A DNA stretch of 64,000 nucleotides from Moniliophthora roreri (GCA_001466705.2 LATX02000185.1:434001-498000); one strand, 5' to 3'; shown: positions 47,809 through 60,170, counted from the stretch's first letter. Notes: a model not told the origin generated them from the sequence alone. Program-made: numbers and translations.

Positions 47809-49066
47809 ATGTTCTCCCGCCTCTCCGTCGTACTCACTCTTACGCTGGCGCTGATCTCCCAAGTTCATGCCCACGCTGTCGTCTCCCCCGCTCTCGGTGT
47901 CGACGGTGAACCCGTTCGACGAGACGCTCAACGACCCAGTCGAGGAGACAGCCGTTGTGGTCGTGTGGATGTTGCTTCGAACATTGATACGTCTGGAGCT
48001 GTGACACCTGCAACAGATGGTACGATGACTTTGAAGGTTCAAAACTTCAACCGGTACGTTTTGATTCGCTTTTGGAAGTGTGGTTCTGATTCTGATGCCT
48101 CTGAACACAGAGGAACAGATGGATCTCGCCAAATGACAGCCATGCTTGATGCAACTGGCACTGGTACGAGCTTCAATACGCCAGTGACTGTTGTTCAGAA
48201 TGGCGATCCCGTGAGTACTCCATTGTGCTTCAGTCATCTGTATCGTTCTAACACGGATTGAACACAGCGACCGAGGCAAGCTCGAGGATCCGATACACTT
48301 GTCGTCCAAATGCCTCAAGGTGTCACTTGCACAGGAGGTGCAACTGGTGACAAGTGTCTCATGGTATGTTCGAGTCTGCTATCACTGAAATGCATACTTA
48401 GTCATTGTCAATGATAGTCCTTCGAGTCACTTGGCGGCTTTGGTAACTGTGTTGTGGTAAGTCTCGATCTATATCAAGGCAGAGATTTGTTTTTCTGATG
48501 GGTTTACAGGTTCAACAAAACCCTGCAAACACTGGTGCCGCAACCAACACTGGTGCAACAGCTAACACTGGTGTTACAGGTACTGGCACTACCGGAACCG
48601 CTACCAACACCAACACCAACAACGGAGGTGACAACACCGCTATTCCCGGCAACACTGGTACTGGTGTCACAGGCAACACAGGAGTCACAGGTACTGGTGT
48701 TGATAATACTGGTGCTGTTGGAAACACCGGTGCTACAGGAAATACTGGTGTTGATAACACTGGTGCTACCGCAAACACTGGTGCTACCGCAAACACTGGT
48801 GCTACCGCAAACACTGGTGCTACAGGAAATACTGGTGCTGTCGGAAACACTGGCGCTACCGGAAACACTGCAGGCGCCACCACGGGCAACACTTCGGGGA
48901 CTGTTGGAACAGGCTCAGTCGGCACTTCAGGCAGCGCCGCTGGTGCAGTCGTTCGTCGCAACGTTGGGGTGAGCATTCTTTCGATTCAATGACTTTTTAG
49001 GACTAATTGCGATTTGTTTAGGGTACCCGTTTCGCTCGTGCCGTCCGGCATGGTGTTATTGCTTGA
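47809..49066 (+). CDS. Egh16-like secreted protein, copy 1
   Basis: Exons 47809-48053, 48111-48210, 48268-48363, 48418-48456, 48510-48968 and 49022-49066 give 327 residues. The signal peptide ([17 protein letters not shown]) is followed by [61 protein letters not shown] and [11 protein letters not shown], the pattern of Egh16/Gas1-like proteins (Pfam Egh16-like). Known members in plant-pathogenic ascomycetes are appressorium-expressed virulence factors; in saprotrophic mushrooms the role is unknown. The C-terminal third is a low-complexity Asn-Thr-Gly-Ala-Thr repeat, ending in a basic VVRR and [11 protein letters not shown] tail. Likely secreted and wall- or surface-associated. Confidence 0.85.
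48530..48900 (+). repeat. 15-bp coding minisatellite (NTGAT units)
   Basis: Units encoding N-T-G-[AV]-[TVG] repeat with 15-bp spacing across exon 5. Because of its codons the opposite strand is also open (48512-48976), which is a by-product. Confidence 0.85.
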
Positions 49067-49481
49067 ATTTGGGGGTAGCTTGTACGAATGACTTGAAAAG
49101 GACAATACTATATACTATGCAGATTTGGGAGTTTATGATGTAGTGTAGCCGGCTTGAATAGATGCTACCCATGCGATAGATGTAACATCATGAAGGTCAC
49201 CGGATCTCCCATCTTTCAGAGTTCTTGTTTCTCAGGAATGTTAATACTCGAGTTATGCGTGGTGATAAAGGACATACTCTAAATTCGCTACTAAGCCTGA
49301 CGGTAGCAGATGGGAACAAACAAGGTTTCCATAGTGGCAATGGCTCCCGCTTATTCCACGACAGAATATGATACTTCACAACGTCAATTATGTATGCTAT
49401 AAGTACATTGAAGCTATAATACACTGTTTATTGTTAGACGATAACTTAGCGTAATAAATACCGAATTATGGTTCATATGTA
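49067..49481. other. 3' region between Egh16-like copy 1 and DUF6534 gene
   Basis: No gene; convergent 3' ends. Confidence 0.4.
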
Positions 49482-50907
49482 TCAATGTCCTTTTGAGGAA
49501 GCATCATCGTCTGATTTTGACTCGTCCGGAAAATCAATGACAATCGCGCTACCGCGTACGTTGATATTGGGTTCCGACGGGCTGAGATTCTCGATCGGCG
49601 GAAGACTAAGATCAGCCATGGATGGATCACCCTGAGCCTCGGCGGAGTCTTGCCCATGGATAAGATTCATCCTTGAATTCAGCATAAGAAAGAATGTGTT
49701 GGCGTAGACCTCGGGAAGGAGCATGGCAGAGGTAGCAAACAATGTTGTGTCGGGAAAGGCGTATAATGTGGCGACGGAGGTGATTGCTACGAGGGCTGTG
49801 GGAGATGGGGAGTCGTTAGAGGAGTGAACGTCTGTAAATGGAGTATGGATACCGTACATGTGATGGTATTAGTCTCAATGGTGAGACGAAGCAACCTGCC
49901 AACGACAGAACGTGTTCTCCGATGCATGATCCTTCCGTTGCGCGTAAGCTAAAGGATACCATCAGCCATAACTCACAAAAGACGGGGAGAGCCACATACT
50001 AGGTAGATCATCGACATTGCAATTATTACATCGCAAACCGCGGAGCTGATGAACGCGATCTGCAAGATATGTAAACAAAAATGGTCAACCCATAACAATA
50101 AACCGTAACGCACTCCATCAAAAATGCGCATCTTCCGCGCGTTTTCATTGGGAGAGTTCAGACTAATGACATCTGGCCCAGCCTGCGAGCCAAACGCAGC
50201 TGCCGTCCAAGCTGCAGTAGAGCTTAGGAAAGCAATCTACCGCAGAAAATCAGACACACTTCAAGGAACAAAAATCAGCATTCCTACCATAGATATAGCG
50301 ATTGAACCTGCTCGTTTGCCCGATAGCACCAAGATTCTCCAAGCGTAGAAGCATTGTACGACAAGACTGGCTAGTATACACCCCACATATGATAAGAATG
50401 GGCTTTTCAGGAGAGATAGCTGGTATGCTCACTAAAGCCACCTGTCACCGGGACATAGAACCAGCCCAGACCGACCCTGCTAGCAGCGCCCGGGGAAGTA
50501 TATCTTTGGAAGGCCTCACGGCCAACCATAACGAATTGGACCAGTAAAAGTGCGTATATTCCGTAGACGAGAACTTTTGTTATGGGTTTGTCCCTGGGGA
50601 ACGCTAGATAATAGAGGACTTGCGAGAACCTATCAATGTTACTCTCGTGATGCACAAAAGTGATGGTGCTTACACGCTTGAACTGTCAAGACGCCGAATA
50701 GTGTGAAAAGAATTAGATCGCCGACAACCTGTGGACATCGAGGAAGCGTGTCCATCATTCACTGTTCTTCACGATGACAAAGGCTTGAGGCATACCAGTG
50801 GGCCGAGTCTATCGGGACACAGATAAGGAATCAACTCAGCAGAGGATAGAATGACACGAAACATACATTTGAGATAAATCTGGTGGTCCAGCACTGATGG
50901 AAGTCAT
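49482..50907 (-). CDS. DUF6534 multi-pass membrane protein
   Basis: Minus-strand gene with short exons from ATG 50907 to stop 49482. It opens MTSISAGPPDLSQILGPLVV followed by GDLILFTLFGVLTVQAFLYY, the standard start of this agaricomycete family. Next come LAFPRDKPITKVLVYGIYAL, WFYVPVTASLVVQCFYAWRI, LVLSGKRAGSI, and a C-terminal helix region ending in LLPEVYANTFFLMLNSRMNL. The expected topology is seven or so membrane helices with an acidic cytoplasmic tail. The family (DUF6534) is large in mushrooms and has no assigned function. Exon joins in the middle are approximate. Confidence 0.75.
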
Positions 50908-51929
50908 TCTTTTGGGATTTGAGCTTTGAACAGCATGGAATGTACTCCTTATATACGCACTACCCAAGCCATCCAGAGCCATTGGGCAATATTCGCGTAC
51001 CTCGAGATGAACTTTGTCGCTGGGTGAGACGCACTGATGATCAATGAAATCATGATGCCATCGAGAGGATCCCTTGATACGTCGTCCACTAGCGAGAGAC
51101 ATGCAATGATCCTACAACGATCTGAGTGGATCTGAGTGGTCCCGAAAATGAATTCAAGCTGGATCCTGGCGCAGGGGACGAATATCCGAACGGAACGCTG
51201 GGTATTGACTGAGTGAGCGCTATAGATATTGAAGCTGTTGAATTCGGGACAGGATCATTGTGTCCGGGCGACGGTGATAAGACCTGTCAGGGTCGTCCAG
51301 GTGTTCCTCGTCAGGAAACAACCAGGATCCCACCAATGCTAGAATCAGAATATGGCTTCAGCCAACTTAACAAAGTGCAAAAACCAAGTAAAAGGCTGCC
51401 GCTGATTCCCACCTGCTCCGAGTCCACTAATCGCCTTCAAGCCAAGCAACCTTGAACCATGTCGCATATTGATGGACAACCCGGTGTTATGTAGCGGGCT
51501 GTTACCAGGGTGCAGAAACACAATTCCTCAAGCCTATTCGTCAATTTCAATGCCACGTAAATCTGGGAATACTTTCTATTGCGGGATCAGCAGGCCGAAG
51601 AAAGCGACCTCATGGAAGAGGAATCATCACCGAGTTTATATGGCGACGACAAATATTTGAGGTTGCCCGTCGTAGTTGAACGTTGAAGCTTGAAGGAGGA
51701 CATGATCATAAGGGCAAAAGATCAAGCCGTGTTGCGCTCCGAAATTTAGCGCCAATCCAATTTCATTTAGGACATGCTCTACTCTACAGACCAATGAGTA
51801 CTAACTATAATAATGGGGTATAGATACGCTTTATTGTACGAAAAAAGAGAAATCCAGAGTTATGAAGAGCAGAGAATAAATTAAACTGACTGAGATATCA
51901 GCGGAAATTAAAAGAGAGAAAGTCGTGTA
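50908..51929. other. intergenic, no gene seen
   Basis: Upstream region of the DUF6534 gene and 3' side of the NT-C2 gene; nothing recognised. Confidence 0.4.
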
Positions 51930-53890
51930 TCAAGATAAACGACGAACCGGCGTCCCAGGTCGAGACGCCGTTCCCGAATGCCCACTCGCAGGAGTCATCT
52001 TCCTCGCCAACCACGCCTTTACACCTGTCGTCCTTCCTCTTTCATCATTTTCATGCGGCCCCGTAACAGAATGCTCTCCGGTACTATTTGTATGGTGCCC
52101 CGTGCTGCTGTTGTCCTCCATACTATACACCGACGCCACCTCGCTCTGTTGACTTTGTCCGGTCGGATACCTCGACCCAAACCCAAACCCATTCCATCTC
52201 CCAATCGTTCTATCTCTATCACCAGCACCACCCCCATGCGAGGCGTTTTCAACACTACTCGCCAACACGGCCTCCATCTCCCTCTTCTTATCCATCTTCA
52301 ACCTTCTATTCTCCTCTTTCCTCGCCATCTCCTCAGCAGCATCAACAAACACCTCAAACGGGCTTTCTCGTTCCTTCTCCAGCCTCGCATGCGGTTTCAC
52401 CACCTTGACAGGATTGAACAATGCCTCAATAAGAATCTCCGTCGTTTTAGGACCATACGCAAGTGGTAATCTAGACACATCAAACGGAACTTCATATCTG
52501 TCGTCATCCGAGTCGTAATCCGAGTCAGACGTGGCTGCATCGTGGTAGGCTGCCTCGTCATCAGTGTCAAGGCCTGAGGCAGGAAGTGCCACGCCACTCC
52601 CATGCCCGTTTGATGAGTCGTCGTCTCGTGCATGGGATCTGGATCGGGCTCTTGAGCGAGAACGTGCGCCTTTCTTGCGTTTGTGTCTTGGAAGAGGATT
52701 GTTGGGATCAGGTATACTCGCGCCGCCGAGTAAATCCATCTCAAGCTCTTCCTTGTTATAATAAGGACCCCAAAGCTCCAATGCATGAGGTCGTGTGCGA
52801 TAGACATCGCTGTCTAACAAACCAGCGACGCCATTCATAATTTCACCTTTGGGTAATGGTGGAGCAATGTAATGTGAGTCACCAGAGACGAATGTGACTT
52901 GCGTCGTAAGCTGGAAAATGAAAAAGTCAAATACATGAATACTAGTGAATGTTGTATTGGTACCTTGAGAGTCGCATTCGTCTTGCTCTCCCTTAACAAA
53001 TACCTCCTGGTTACAGGCTCCCCAACTCCGGCGTATTCCGCCAAATTGAGATACACAGCGCCCAGTCGTGGGTTATGCGGTGCATCGGGATCTCCTGAAA
53101 TGACACGCTGCATGACCACTAGTTTGAGCTCGCTCGGCTGAAGCGCAGATGTTTCGCGATCAATATCCATCTTGACCAGGACATTGAGAGGATGTTCCCA
53201 TTTGACAGCATGATCTGTAAGCTTGTAAAACGGCGTATGTCCACGACCTGGTGAATAGGTCGCGACATTTGGCGTCGGTTCCGGACCAGGTGTCGAAGAG
53301 GCGGAAGAGACGGGTGTAAGTGGCGATAGCGCACTACTGGCTACTGAGGATGTGGACGAAGGTTGTGATAACGATGTCCGACTGCTTTCTAGACTCGGTG
53401 TCTGCATAAGAAATGGTGAAGCGGGCATCGAATGCGTATGAGGGCTTGGACTCTTTTCTCCTGAAATAACGACCGAAGGTATCTGGTAATATGAATCCGA
53501 CATAGACGCCAAGGACGACGCCAGACTCGCTTCCGCACTTCCTATGCTCCCATTCTCATCCACTGCTTTTCCTTTGCCTTTCACATTTCTCGACTTTCCC
53601 TTGGCCTTATCCACTGGTAGAATCGGCGTACCAGCACTCGACTTGACCCTTCTAAACTTCCACCGCACTCCAAATTGTCCATGAACGAGAGGAACGCTCG
53701 AGATCTGATGAATCTGAACGTGAACGTGGAATATCGCGTGTCTAGGGAGTAGGTGCTGGAGGTGGGCCCGCAAACCATGAGAAACCTCTGTATTGTGATG
53801 ATGGGCCCTTTCTGGAGTTTTTGGTGGTTTTGGTGTCGTTCCATTGCCATGATCAGCACTTCGAAAGCTGGCTGCAGTCGAATGAGGCAT
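51930..53890 (-). CDS. NT-C2 (EEIG1/EHBP1-type) domain protein
   Basis: One intron near 52911-52964 splits a long minus-strand gene; I prefer the ATG at 53890, though the frame stays open upstream to 54106. HLLPRHAIFHVHVQIHQISS, VPLVHGQFGVRWKFRRVK, TDHAVKWEHPLNVLVKMDID, LKLVVMQRV, GAVYLNLAEYAGVGEPVTRR and YLLRESKTNATLK trace the N-terminal C2 domain of EEIG1/EHBP1 proteins, interrupted by a Ser/Pro-rich loop of about 150 residues. The C-terminal part holds an Arg/Ser tract, an acidic patch and a Lys/Glu-rich helix. Such proteins bind membranes and link to actin or endocytic machinery in other eukaryotes. The fungal role is unknown. Confidence 0.8.
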
Positions 53891-54289
53891 GCTGGGCGGC
53901 GGTCCAGAGCATAGACTTGATCGAAATATTGGTTGATAGGTGCCGGAAGGTGGCTGAAACAGGGACCTGAATAAGGTCAAACTAGAGGTACAGTTTGCAG
54001 AGCGCAAGCTGAACCTTGGTATGGGTAGAAAAGGAGTTGGGTGCCATCGGCATAGGCACTGGATAAGGGCTGTTAAAAGGATGATGTGGCCAAAATGATG
54101 ACACAACAGTTTTCAATTTGTGCCCACATTGGAATCCGCGCCGGCAGCAGCAGCACATCACCCAAAAAAGTACCGAGCTCGAGGAATAATCGAGAAAGAT
54201 AGAGAAATAAGGATATAGTATATTCGAACCTGCTACACTACTACATCGCGAACTCGACCTACATAGTAGCTTCTTTTTCTTTGAAACTA

Positions 54290-55510
54290 CTAAGCGATGG
54301 TGCCGCAGCGGGCTGCGCGGGCGAAACGAGTACCCTGACGAATCACCGTTTAACTCAGAGCTGCCAGAAACTGAATTCACCGAATCGGAAGAGTGCTTAC
54401 CCCGATATTGCGACGGACGACTGCTCCCGTAGGTCCGGATGTGCTGGCGGCATTGCCGACACCTGCCTTTGAACCAGCAGAGGGAGAAACAGTGGTTCCA
54501 ACAGCACCGGTGTTGTCGGCGATGCCAGTGTTTCCAGTAGCGCCAGTGTTCGCGATGACGCCAGTACCAGTAGCACCCGTGCCTGTGATAGCAGTGTTGT
54601 CCCCTCCGCTGTTGGTGTTGGCGTTGGCAGTAGTGCCATTCATGCCAGTGCCTGTGACACCAGTATTGCCTGCCCCGGGACTGGCGGTTGCGCCAGTGTT
54701 AGCCGTTGCTCCAGTATTGGTCGTCGCCCCAGGGTTGGCGGTTGCACCAGTGTTAACCGCCGCACCAGTGTTAGCCGTCGCCCCAGTGTTTGCAGGGTTT
54801 TGTTGAACCTATAAACCCATCAGTCAAATAAATTTCTGCCTTGATATGGATTGAGACTTACCACAACACAATTACCAAAGCCCCCAAGAGACTCGAAGGA
54901 CTATCATCGACGATAGCTAAGTATGCATCCCAGTGATAGAAAACTCAAACGTACCATGAGACACTTGTCACCAGTTGCACCTCCTGTACAAGTGACACCT
55001 TGAGGCATTTGGACGACAAGTGTATCGGATCCTCGAGCTTGCCTTGGTCGCTGTGTTCAATCCGTGTTAGAACGATACAGGTTACTGAAGTACGATGGAT
55101 TACTCACGGGCTCGCCATTCTGAACGACAGTGACTGGCGTATTGAAACTTGTACCAGTGCCAGTTGCATCAAGCATGGCTGTCATTTGGCGAGATCCATC
55201 TGTTCCCCTGTGTTCGAGACTTATCAGTATCGATACAATACTTCTGAAGGTATATCGAAACAAACCGGTTAAAGTTTTGAACCTTCAAGGTCATCGTACC
55301 ATCTGGTCCAGGCGTGACAGTTCCAGAAGTATCGATATTTGCAGCAACATCCACACGACCGCAACGACTGTCTCCTCGACTGGGCCGTTGAGCATCTCGT
55401 CGAACGGGTTCATCGTCGACACCGAGAGCGGGCGAGACGACGGCGTGGGCATGAACTTGGGAGATCAGCGCCAGAGTAAGAGTGACTGCGACAGAGAGGC
55501 GGAAGAGCAT
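54290..55510 (-). CDS. Egh16-like secreted protein, copy 2 (inverted)
   Basis: Mirror copy of the gene at 47809. Signal peptide [83 protein letters not shown] and [12 protein letters not shown] are nearly unchanged, with the same intron positions. The repeat region is shorter and more varied (NTGATAN, NPGATTN and a non-repeat SPSAGSKAGVGNAAS), and the tail reads GTRFARAARCGTIA before TAG at 54290. Both copies look intact. Confidence 0.85.
54400..54790 (-). repeat. 15-bp coding minisatellite of copy 2
   Basis: Same N-T-G-A-x unit as copy 1 but with fewer perfect units and several degenerate ones. Confidence 0.75.
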
Positions 55511-55662
55511 GGTGGAAAATCTGGCTAAAGCTGAAAAGCAGAAAAGGGAATGTGTGCAGCGAAGGCGGCGGAATTGAAGGAACCAGTCCTGAGATGTAGA
55601 GATGAGATGGGAAAGAACAGATGGAGCTGAAGCCTGAGGAAAACTGGGGGATTGACCTCAGT

Positions 55663-55670
55663 CTTTTATA
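55663..55670 (-). promoter_or_regulatory. TATA box of Egh16-like copy 2
   Basis: TATAAAAG on the minus strand followed by GACTGAGGTCAATC, matching the promoter of copy 1. Confidence 0.55.
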
Positions 55671-56710
55671 CATCGAGGAGTTTGGTATTAAAATGAGGCA
55701 TTAAAGATGATGCTGTGCGCAAAAGCCGTTCACGACAGAGGTAATTGAATGCTGGAAACCACCTGTACGGATTTAAGCCTCATGCACGCAGGAGAATGGG
55801 CATTATAAGACGAAGGATTGGATTCTCCGCCCCAACGTCGCTAGGAGGATTGACAGGTGGTGGCAACATTGATTCTGTGCCTTCGACGTCTTGTATTTAG
55901 AGGATGAAAAGGTAGAAGTCAAGAGCTAAGTCGTTAAGATACGCATCCCTCGGATGTACGCGATACAAATGTAGGCTTGCTCCTGCTTCTTCCGAGTGAC
56001 TTCGCAGACAAAATATATCGTGGATTAACGTTTCATTTGCTGTTTTCATGCTTGTGTCCTTACTTTGGAAAGATTCGCATTCTGGCTGTCAGAATTGTGA
56101 GTACCATGAATGATATCTCCTAGGACTTTACTCACGAGCCACGTCGCACTGAGTGTTCGTCATAGACACTCGGGCCCTAACTTTTCCATCCTAGGGTCGT
56201 CCTCACGAGCATAGGTGTCTAGGAGTCTTCAGCAAGATTGACTACAGCAAGGAGTGGCAGCAAGAAATGGTGAACGTCCGGGACGAGGTGTTGTTGAAGC
56301 CGGGCGGCCCGGTCCACGCGTGTTGAACTTTATCTCAACTCCCATCAAGGCTCTTTGCTTCTCTGGCCCTTTTGAACCGCTCAAACAGGGGCCAAGACCC
56401 AGAAGAATCACCATGATAAAAACGAAACTTCAGGTTCAACCTGACCACGGGGATTTTGCGGTCTGTCAGAGTGGAGTCTCGTCGGGTAGTAAAACTTGGA
56501 TGCATACGCTATTTTACTGGAGGTTGGCCAGGTGATATGAGCTGGTGGGAGTTGGACGGGAGGGAACCACAAGCTTTCGGCGACTTCACGGTATTACTTG
56601 ATGTTTTCAAGCATCTTGGGATACGACTGATTCGATCACAAGCAGAGCACTTCTTCCGATGTTAGGGCTACAAATAACTCGACCACGGCACGAAAAAAGG
56701 TCTGTGGAAC
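55671..56710. other. intergenic, no gene seen
   Basis: Divergent promoters of Egh16-like copy 2 and the GH43 gene. A short open frame at 56254-56535 has no family motif. Confidence 0.4.
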
Positions 56711-58522
56711 ATGCGGCCCTTCATTAGTTCCTCTCTATTACTGGTAGCCATTGCTATCCGGTCAGCTTCAGCTGTCGCGGTGTGGGGACAGAACTCGACA
56801 ACCGAAGCTATCGGGAAGCGCCAGGATACCTTCACAAATCCAGTCATATGGGAGGACCTAGCAGACCTTGATGTCTTCCGCGTCGATAATACGTACTATT
56901 ACAGTGCTTCGACAATGCACTACTCTCCTGGAGCCCCAATTTTGTCCTCTAAAGATCTGGTGGGTATAGCTTCTCCGTTATCTGATTTGAAGGAGGCTAA
57001 AATGCCTTCAGGTGAATTGGAATTATATCGGTCACTCAGTACCTTCTCTCGATTTTGGTTCGAATAACTACAACCTTCCTGGTGGTGGCGCGCAAGCGTA
57101 CGTCAAAGGGATCTGGGCGTCTACCCTAAGGTTTCGCCGGTCCACCAACACCTGGTACTGGATTGGTTGCATAGAGTTCGCAAAGACATACATCTATACC
57201 GCGCACTCTGTGACTGGACCGTGGAAACAGGCTTCGGTGCTGAACACCTGTTACTACGATGTCGGTTTACTCATAGATGACGACGGTTCGATGTACGTTG
57301 CCTATGACAATACCGATATCCACGTAGCCCAGCTATCCGATGACGGACTTAATGAGGTGCGGAACCAGCTTGTCTACTCTTCAACTGTCGGCACGCTGGA
57401 AGGTTCTCGCTTCTACAAAAGAGATGGTGCATATTACATCCTTACAACTAAACCCGCGACAGATGAGTGGGTTCTCAAGTCAACCAATGGGCCATTCGGT
57501 CCATACACCATTCAGCCTCTTGTCCGGAGCGCCAGGAGTCCGACAGTATGCACCTACTCCTTGTTCTTAATAGCTATGTACTAAACGTTCCGTTACAGAC
57601 CATTAATGGCGGAAACCCCCATCAAGGTAACTGCTTTTAATTGGATACCGCGTAAAAGACACGCTAACTTATAGGAAACTCAGGTGGCCTTGTTGAAGAT
57701 GGCACCAATTGGTATTACATGGCGTTCGTCGACTGTGCGTTGTGATATAATCGTTCCTTTACGATCAACTGAGGTACTCGTCGCTCTAGCGTATCCTGGT
57801 GGACGAATTCCAGTCCTCGCTCCCGTTACCTGGAGTTCCGATGGTTGGCCATCACTCAAAATCAGCAACAACGCTTGGGGCAATTCATACCCATATCCCC
57901 TTACCCCTCAACCTGGACCACCACTTACAGGTATCGACAAATTCACCGAGATTGGTCCCCAATGGGAATGGAACCAGATAACGAGCACTGGTCAATTGAT
58001 AGTGGCCTCGTGCTGCAAACCGCAACAGTCACCGATGACCTATACGCCGCTCGCAATACCATCACTCACCGAATCCTCGGACCCAAGTCTTCCGGAACCA
58101 TCCTCCTCGATCTCACCAAAATGGCAGACGGTGACCGTGCAGGTATCTCGATGCTTCGCGATGTCTCTGCTTGGATTGGTGTGAAACGGACGGGCGGCAC
58201 GAAGAAGATTGTCATGGTCAATGGAATGACTATGAATACGAACTGGGCAACTACGAGTACCGGGAACGAGGTAGCCACTGCATCCCTTGATGGCAACCAA
58301 ATCTGGCTAAGGGCCACGGCTGATGTTCAACCGGGTGGTTCGAATAGCGCGACATTCTCGTACAGTACGAACGGCAACACGTTTACGAACCTCGGTAATA
58401 CATTGAAGATGAACACAGACTGGCGGTTCTTCATGGGATACCGGTTTGGTATATTCAACTTTGCGACATTAGCACTAGGAGGATCGGTGACTGTGAAATC
58501 GTTCGAATTGCAGGAAGCCTAG
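56711..58522 (+). CDS. GH43 glycoside hydrolase, secreted, with a frame break before the C-terminal domain
   Basis: Signal peptide (SSSLLLVAIAIRSASA), then the five-bladed propeller. DLADLDVFRVDNTYYYS carries the catalytic-base Asp, CYYDVGLLIDDDGSMYVAYD the middle Asp, and GTLEGSRFYKRDGAYYI the acid Glu. Exons: 56711-56959, 57012-57545, 57599-57626, 57675-57734, 57790-57930, then 57978-58522. The C-terminal beta-sandwich (TVTDDLYAARNTITHRILGP, GDRAGISMLRDVSAWIGV, MGYRFGIFNFATLALGGSVT) is in another frame from the conserved GPQWEWN. A 47-nt GT-AG segment (57931-57977) would restore frame, giving 518 residues but deleting GPQWEWN. Otherwise the frame ends at 58184. Probable activity: beta-xylosidase/arabinofuranosidase on plant xylan. 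Confidence 0.75.
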
Positions 58523-58618
58523 GACAGGCTCTTCGTCATGTTGTATTGTAGCAATAAATGATTTATGTTGGATGAAATACAATCTGGGATTAAATTGATA
58601 CGTAGACTATGTTAATGG

Positions 58619-60170
58619 TTAGTTCTTTAACCCGGCACCTTCACGAATAGCATTCAAGAGGATATTATCATAGTTCCCGGTAATTTCCCAGATAGAGAAA
58701 CCGCACAAGTTGAGGTCGCGAATGAAATGGCCCTTGGCCTTGAACGCTTTGGCGTCACCGTAGGATATCTCAACTTGCTCGTCCGGATTGTAAACATATT
58801 CCTAGAGATTATGAGCACACTTGCTGGAAACGGACCACAAACTACGACTCACTGTCTGGCTACACTCATTAAAGCGATACGTAACATTTGGCTTGCCGTT
58901 CTTGTTGAGATAACCATACTCAACCATACCCGCGAAACTAAAAGTACCTGAGGAATATTATGAGTACAGGCCACCCATTAAGCACAATGTTTAATGACAT
59001 ACCTGAAGGAGAATTGTTACCGCAAATATCGACCGATCAAGTTATCATCACTATCGCCTTTGGGAGGATTAGCCTTATCGAATGGTGGATAAGGAGCGAG
59101 CTTCGTAGTCCATCCTTCTCAAACGCATCCTTCTTCTTAACCGTAAATCCATGTCCATAGACAGGAACTCCCAAAACTATCTTCTCCTTCGGCATGCCTG
59201 CCTTGGACCATTTATCCACAGCCGAAATAGCTGATCCTTGTTGTTTGGGACCGGCGGCACAGGCATCATTCAAAGGCGCGTTGTGACCAACACTGTCGCT
59301 CCAAGGTCCCCAGACGTCGTAGCTCATGATGACGATGTGGTCAAACGCTTTGGTGAAACCGGAAACGTCGGTAGAAGGATTATTGGAGCTATGAATGAAG
59401 GTTTCGACGCCAACTGCAGTGCTGAGGGAATACTTTGCAGTGGCGGGGTTGGCACGAAGTTCTTGAAGGAAGGCCAGGAAATGGACACTGTCGTCTTTGT
59501 TGACGGTGTTGCAACCAATTCTGCGTTGACGAGAAACATTAGAAAGACGCTTTGAAAATTACAGAAACCATATCTCACCCTTGTTTGTTAGGATACTCCC
59601 AGCCGGACAATGAGATGGCTGATGAGTACTATTCGTAAATAGATGAACACGGGGACTCACTCTATATCAATACAATCCACATTGTATTCATCAGCAAAGT
59701 CAAGTATAGTCTTGACAAACTTCGTACGACTCTCAGGAGAGGCGTCATTGGTTGAGCAATATCAGGACCCAGTCCAACCGCCGAGGAAAATACATGCTTT
59801 CACGTTCTGAGAACACGTCAGAACGAAGCTCAGTTCTGACAAGTAGAGACTATGTACGTGTTCATGAGCGGCCTTGACGAATAGCGCTAGGCTCTTAGGA
59901 TCCGAGCCTTCAAGGCTAAGTCTGCCATTTTAGGTGGGCACACTGTCGTGGCATCTATGAGTCGAGGGCTCTTTGACGGTAAATCTCAAAGAGAACGTAC
60001 GCAAAAGCATAGGTCATATGGGTATACTTTGACCAAGGCACCTTGGACACTGGAGATTCCTTTGATTTCCATCCAGGGTAGTAACCTTTTGCGATGGTTT
60101 CATGAGCAGCACTTGTAGAGAAAGCCGAGAGAAGGAGATTTGCGGAAGGAAGAATAGTTGAGGTGAACGT
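58619..60170 (-). pseudogene. GH18 chitinase pseudogene
   Basis: Minus-strand remnants of a secreted chitinase in order: a signal-like stretch, KGYYPGWKSKESPVSKVPWS and KYTHMTYAFA, LEGSDPKSLALFVKAAHEH, FLGGWTGS, YNVDCIDI with WEYPNKQG, IVIMSYDVWGPWSDSVGHNA, IVLGVPVYGHGFTVKKKDAF, FSFAGMVEYGYLNKNGKPNV and a terminal FSIWEITGNYDNILLNAIRE. Lesions: TGA directly after GGWTGS (59764-59762); the acceptor before the catalytic WE exon is GG instead of AG (59604-59603), which interrupts DIDWE; and at least one frameshift after KKKDAFEKD and another in the signal region. Taken together this is a dead gene. Ancestral role: secreted GH18 endochitinase acting on fungal or insect chitin. Confidence 0.8.

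Noticed and set aside
48512..48976. 154-codon open frame on the minus strand across Egh16-like copy 1
   Set aside because: It arises from the codon pattern of the NTGAT repeat read backwards. The protein would be a Val/Pro repeat with no start context or splice support.
54393..54806. 137-codon plus-strand open frame across Egh16-like copy 2
   Set aside because: Same artefact of the repeat on the opposite strand.
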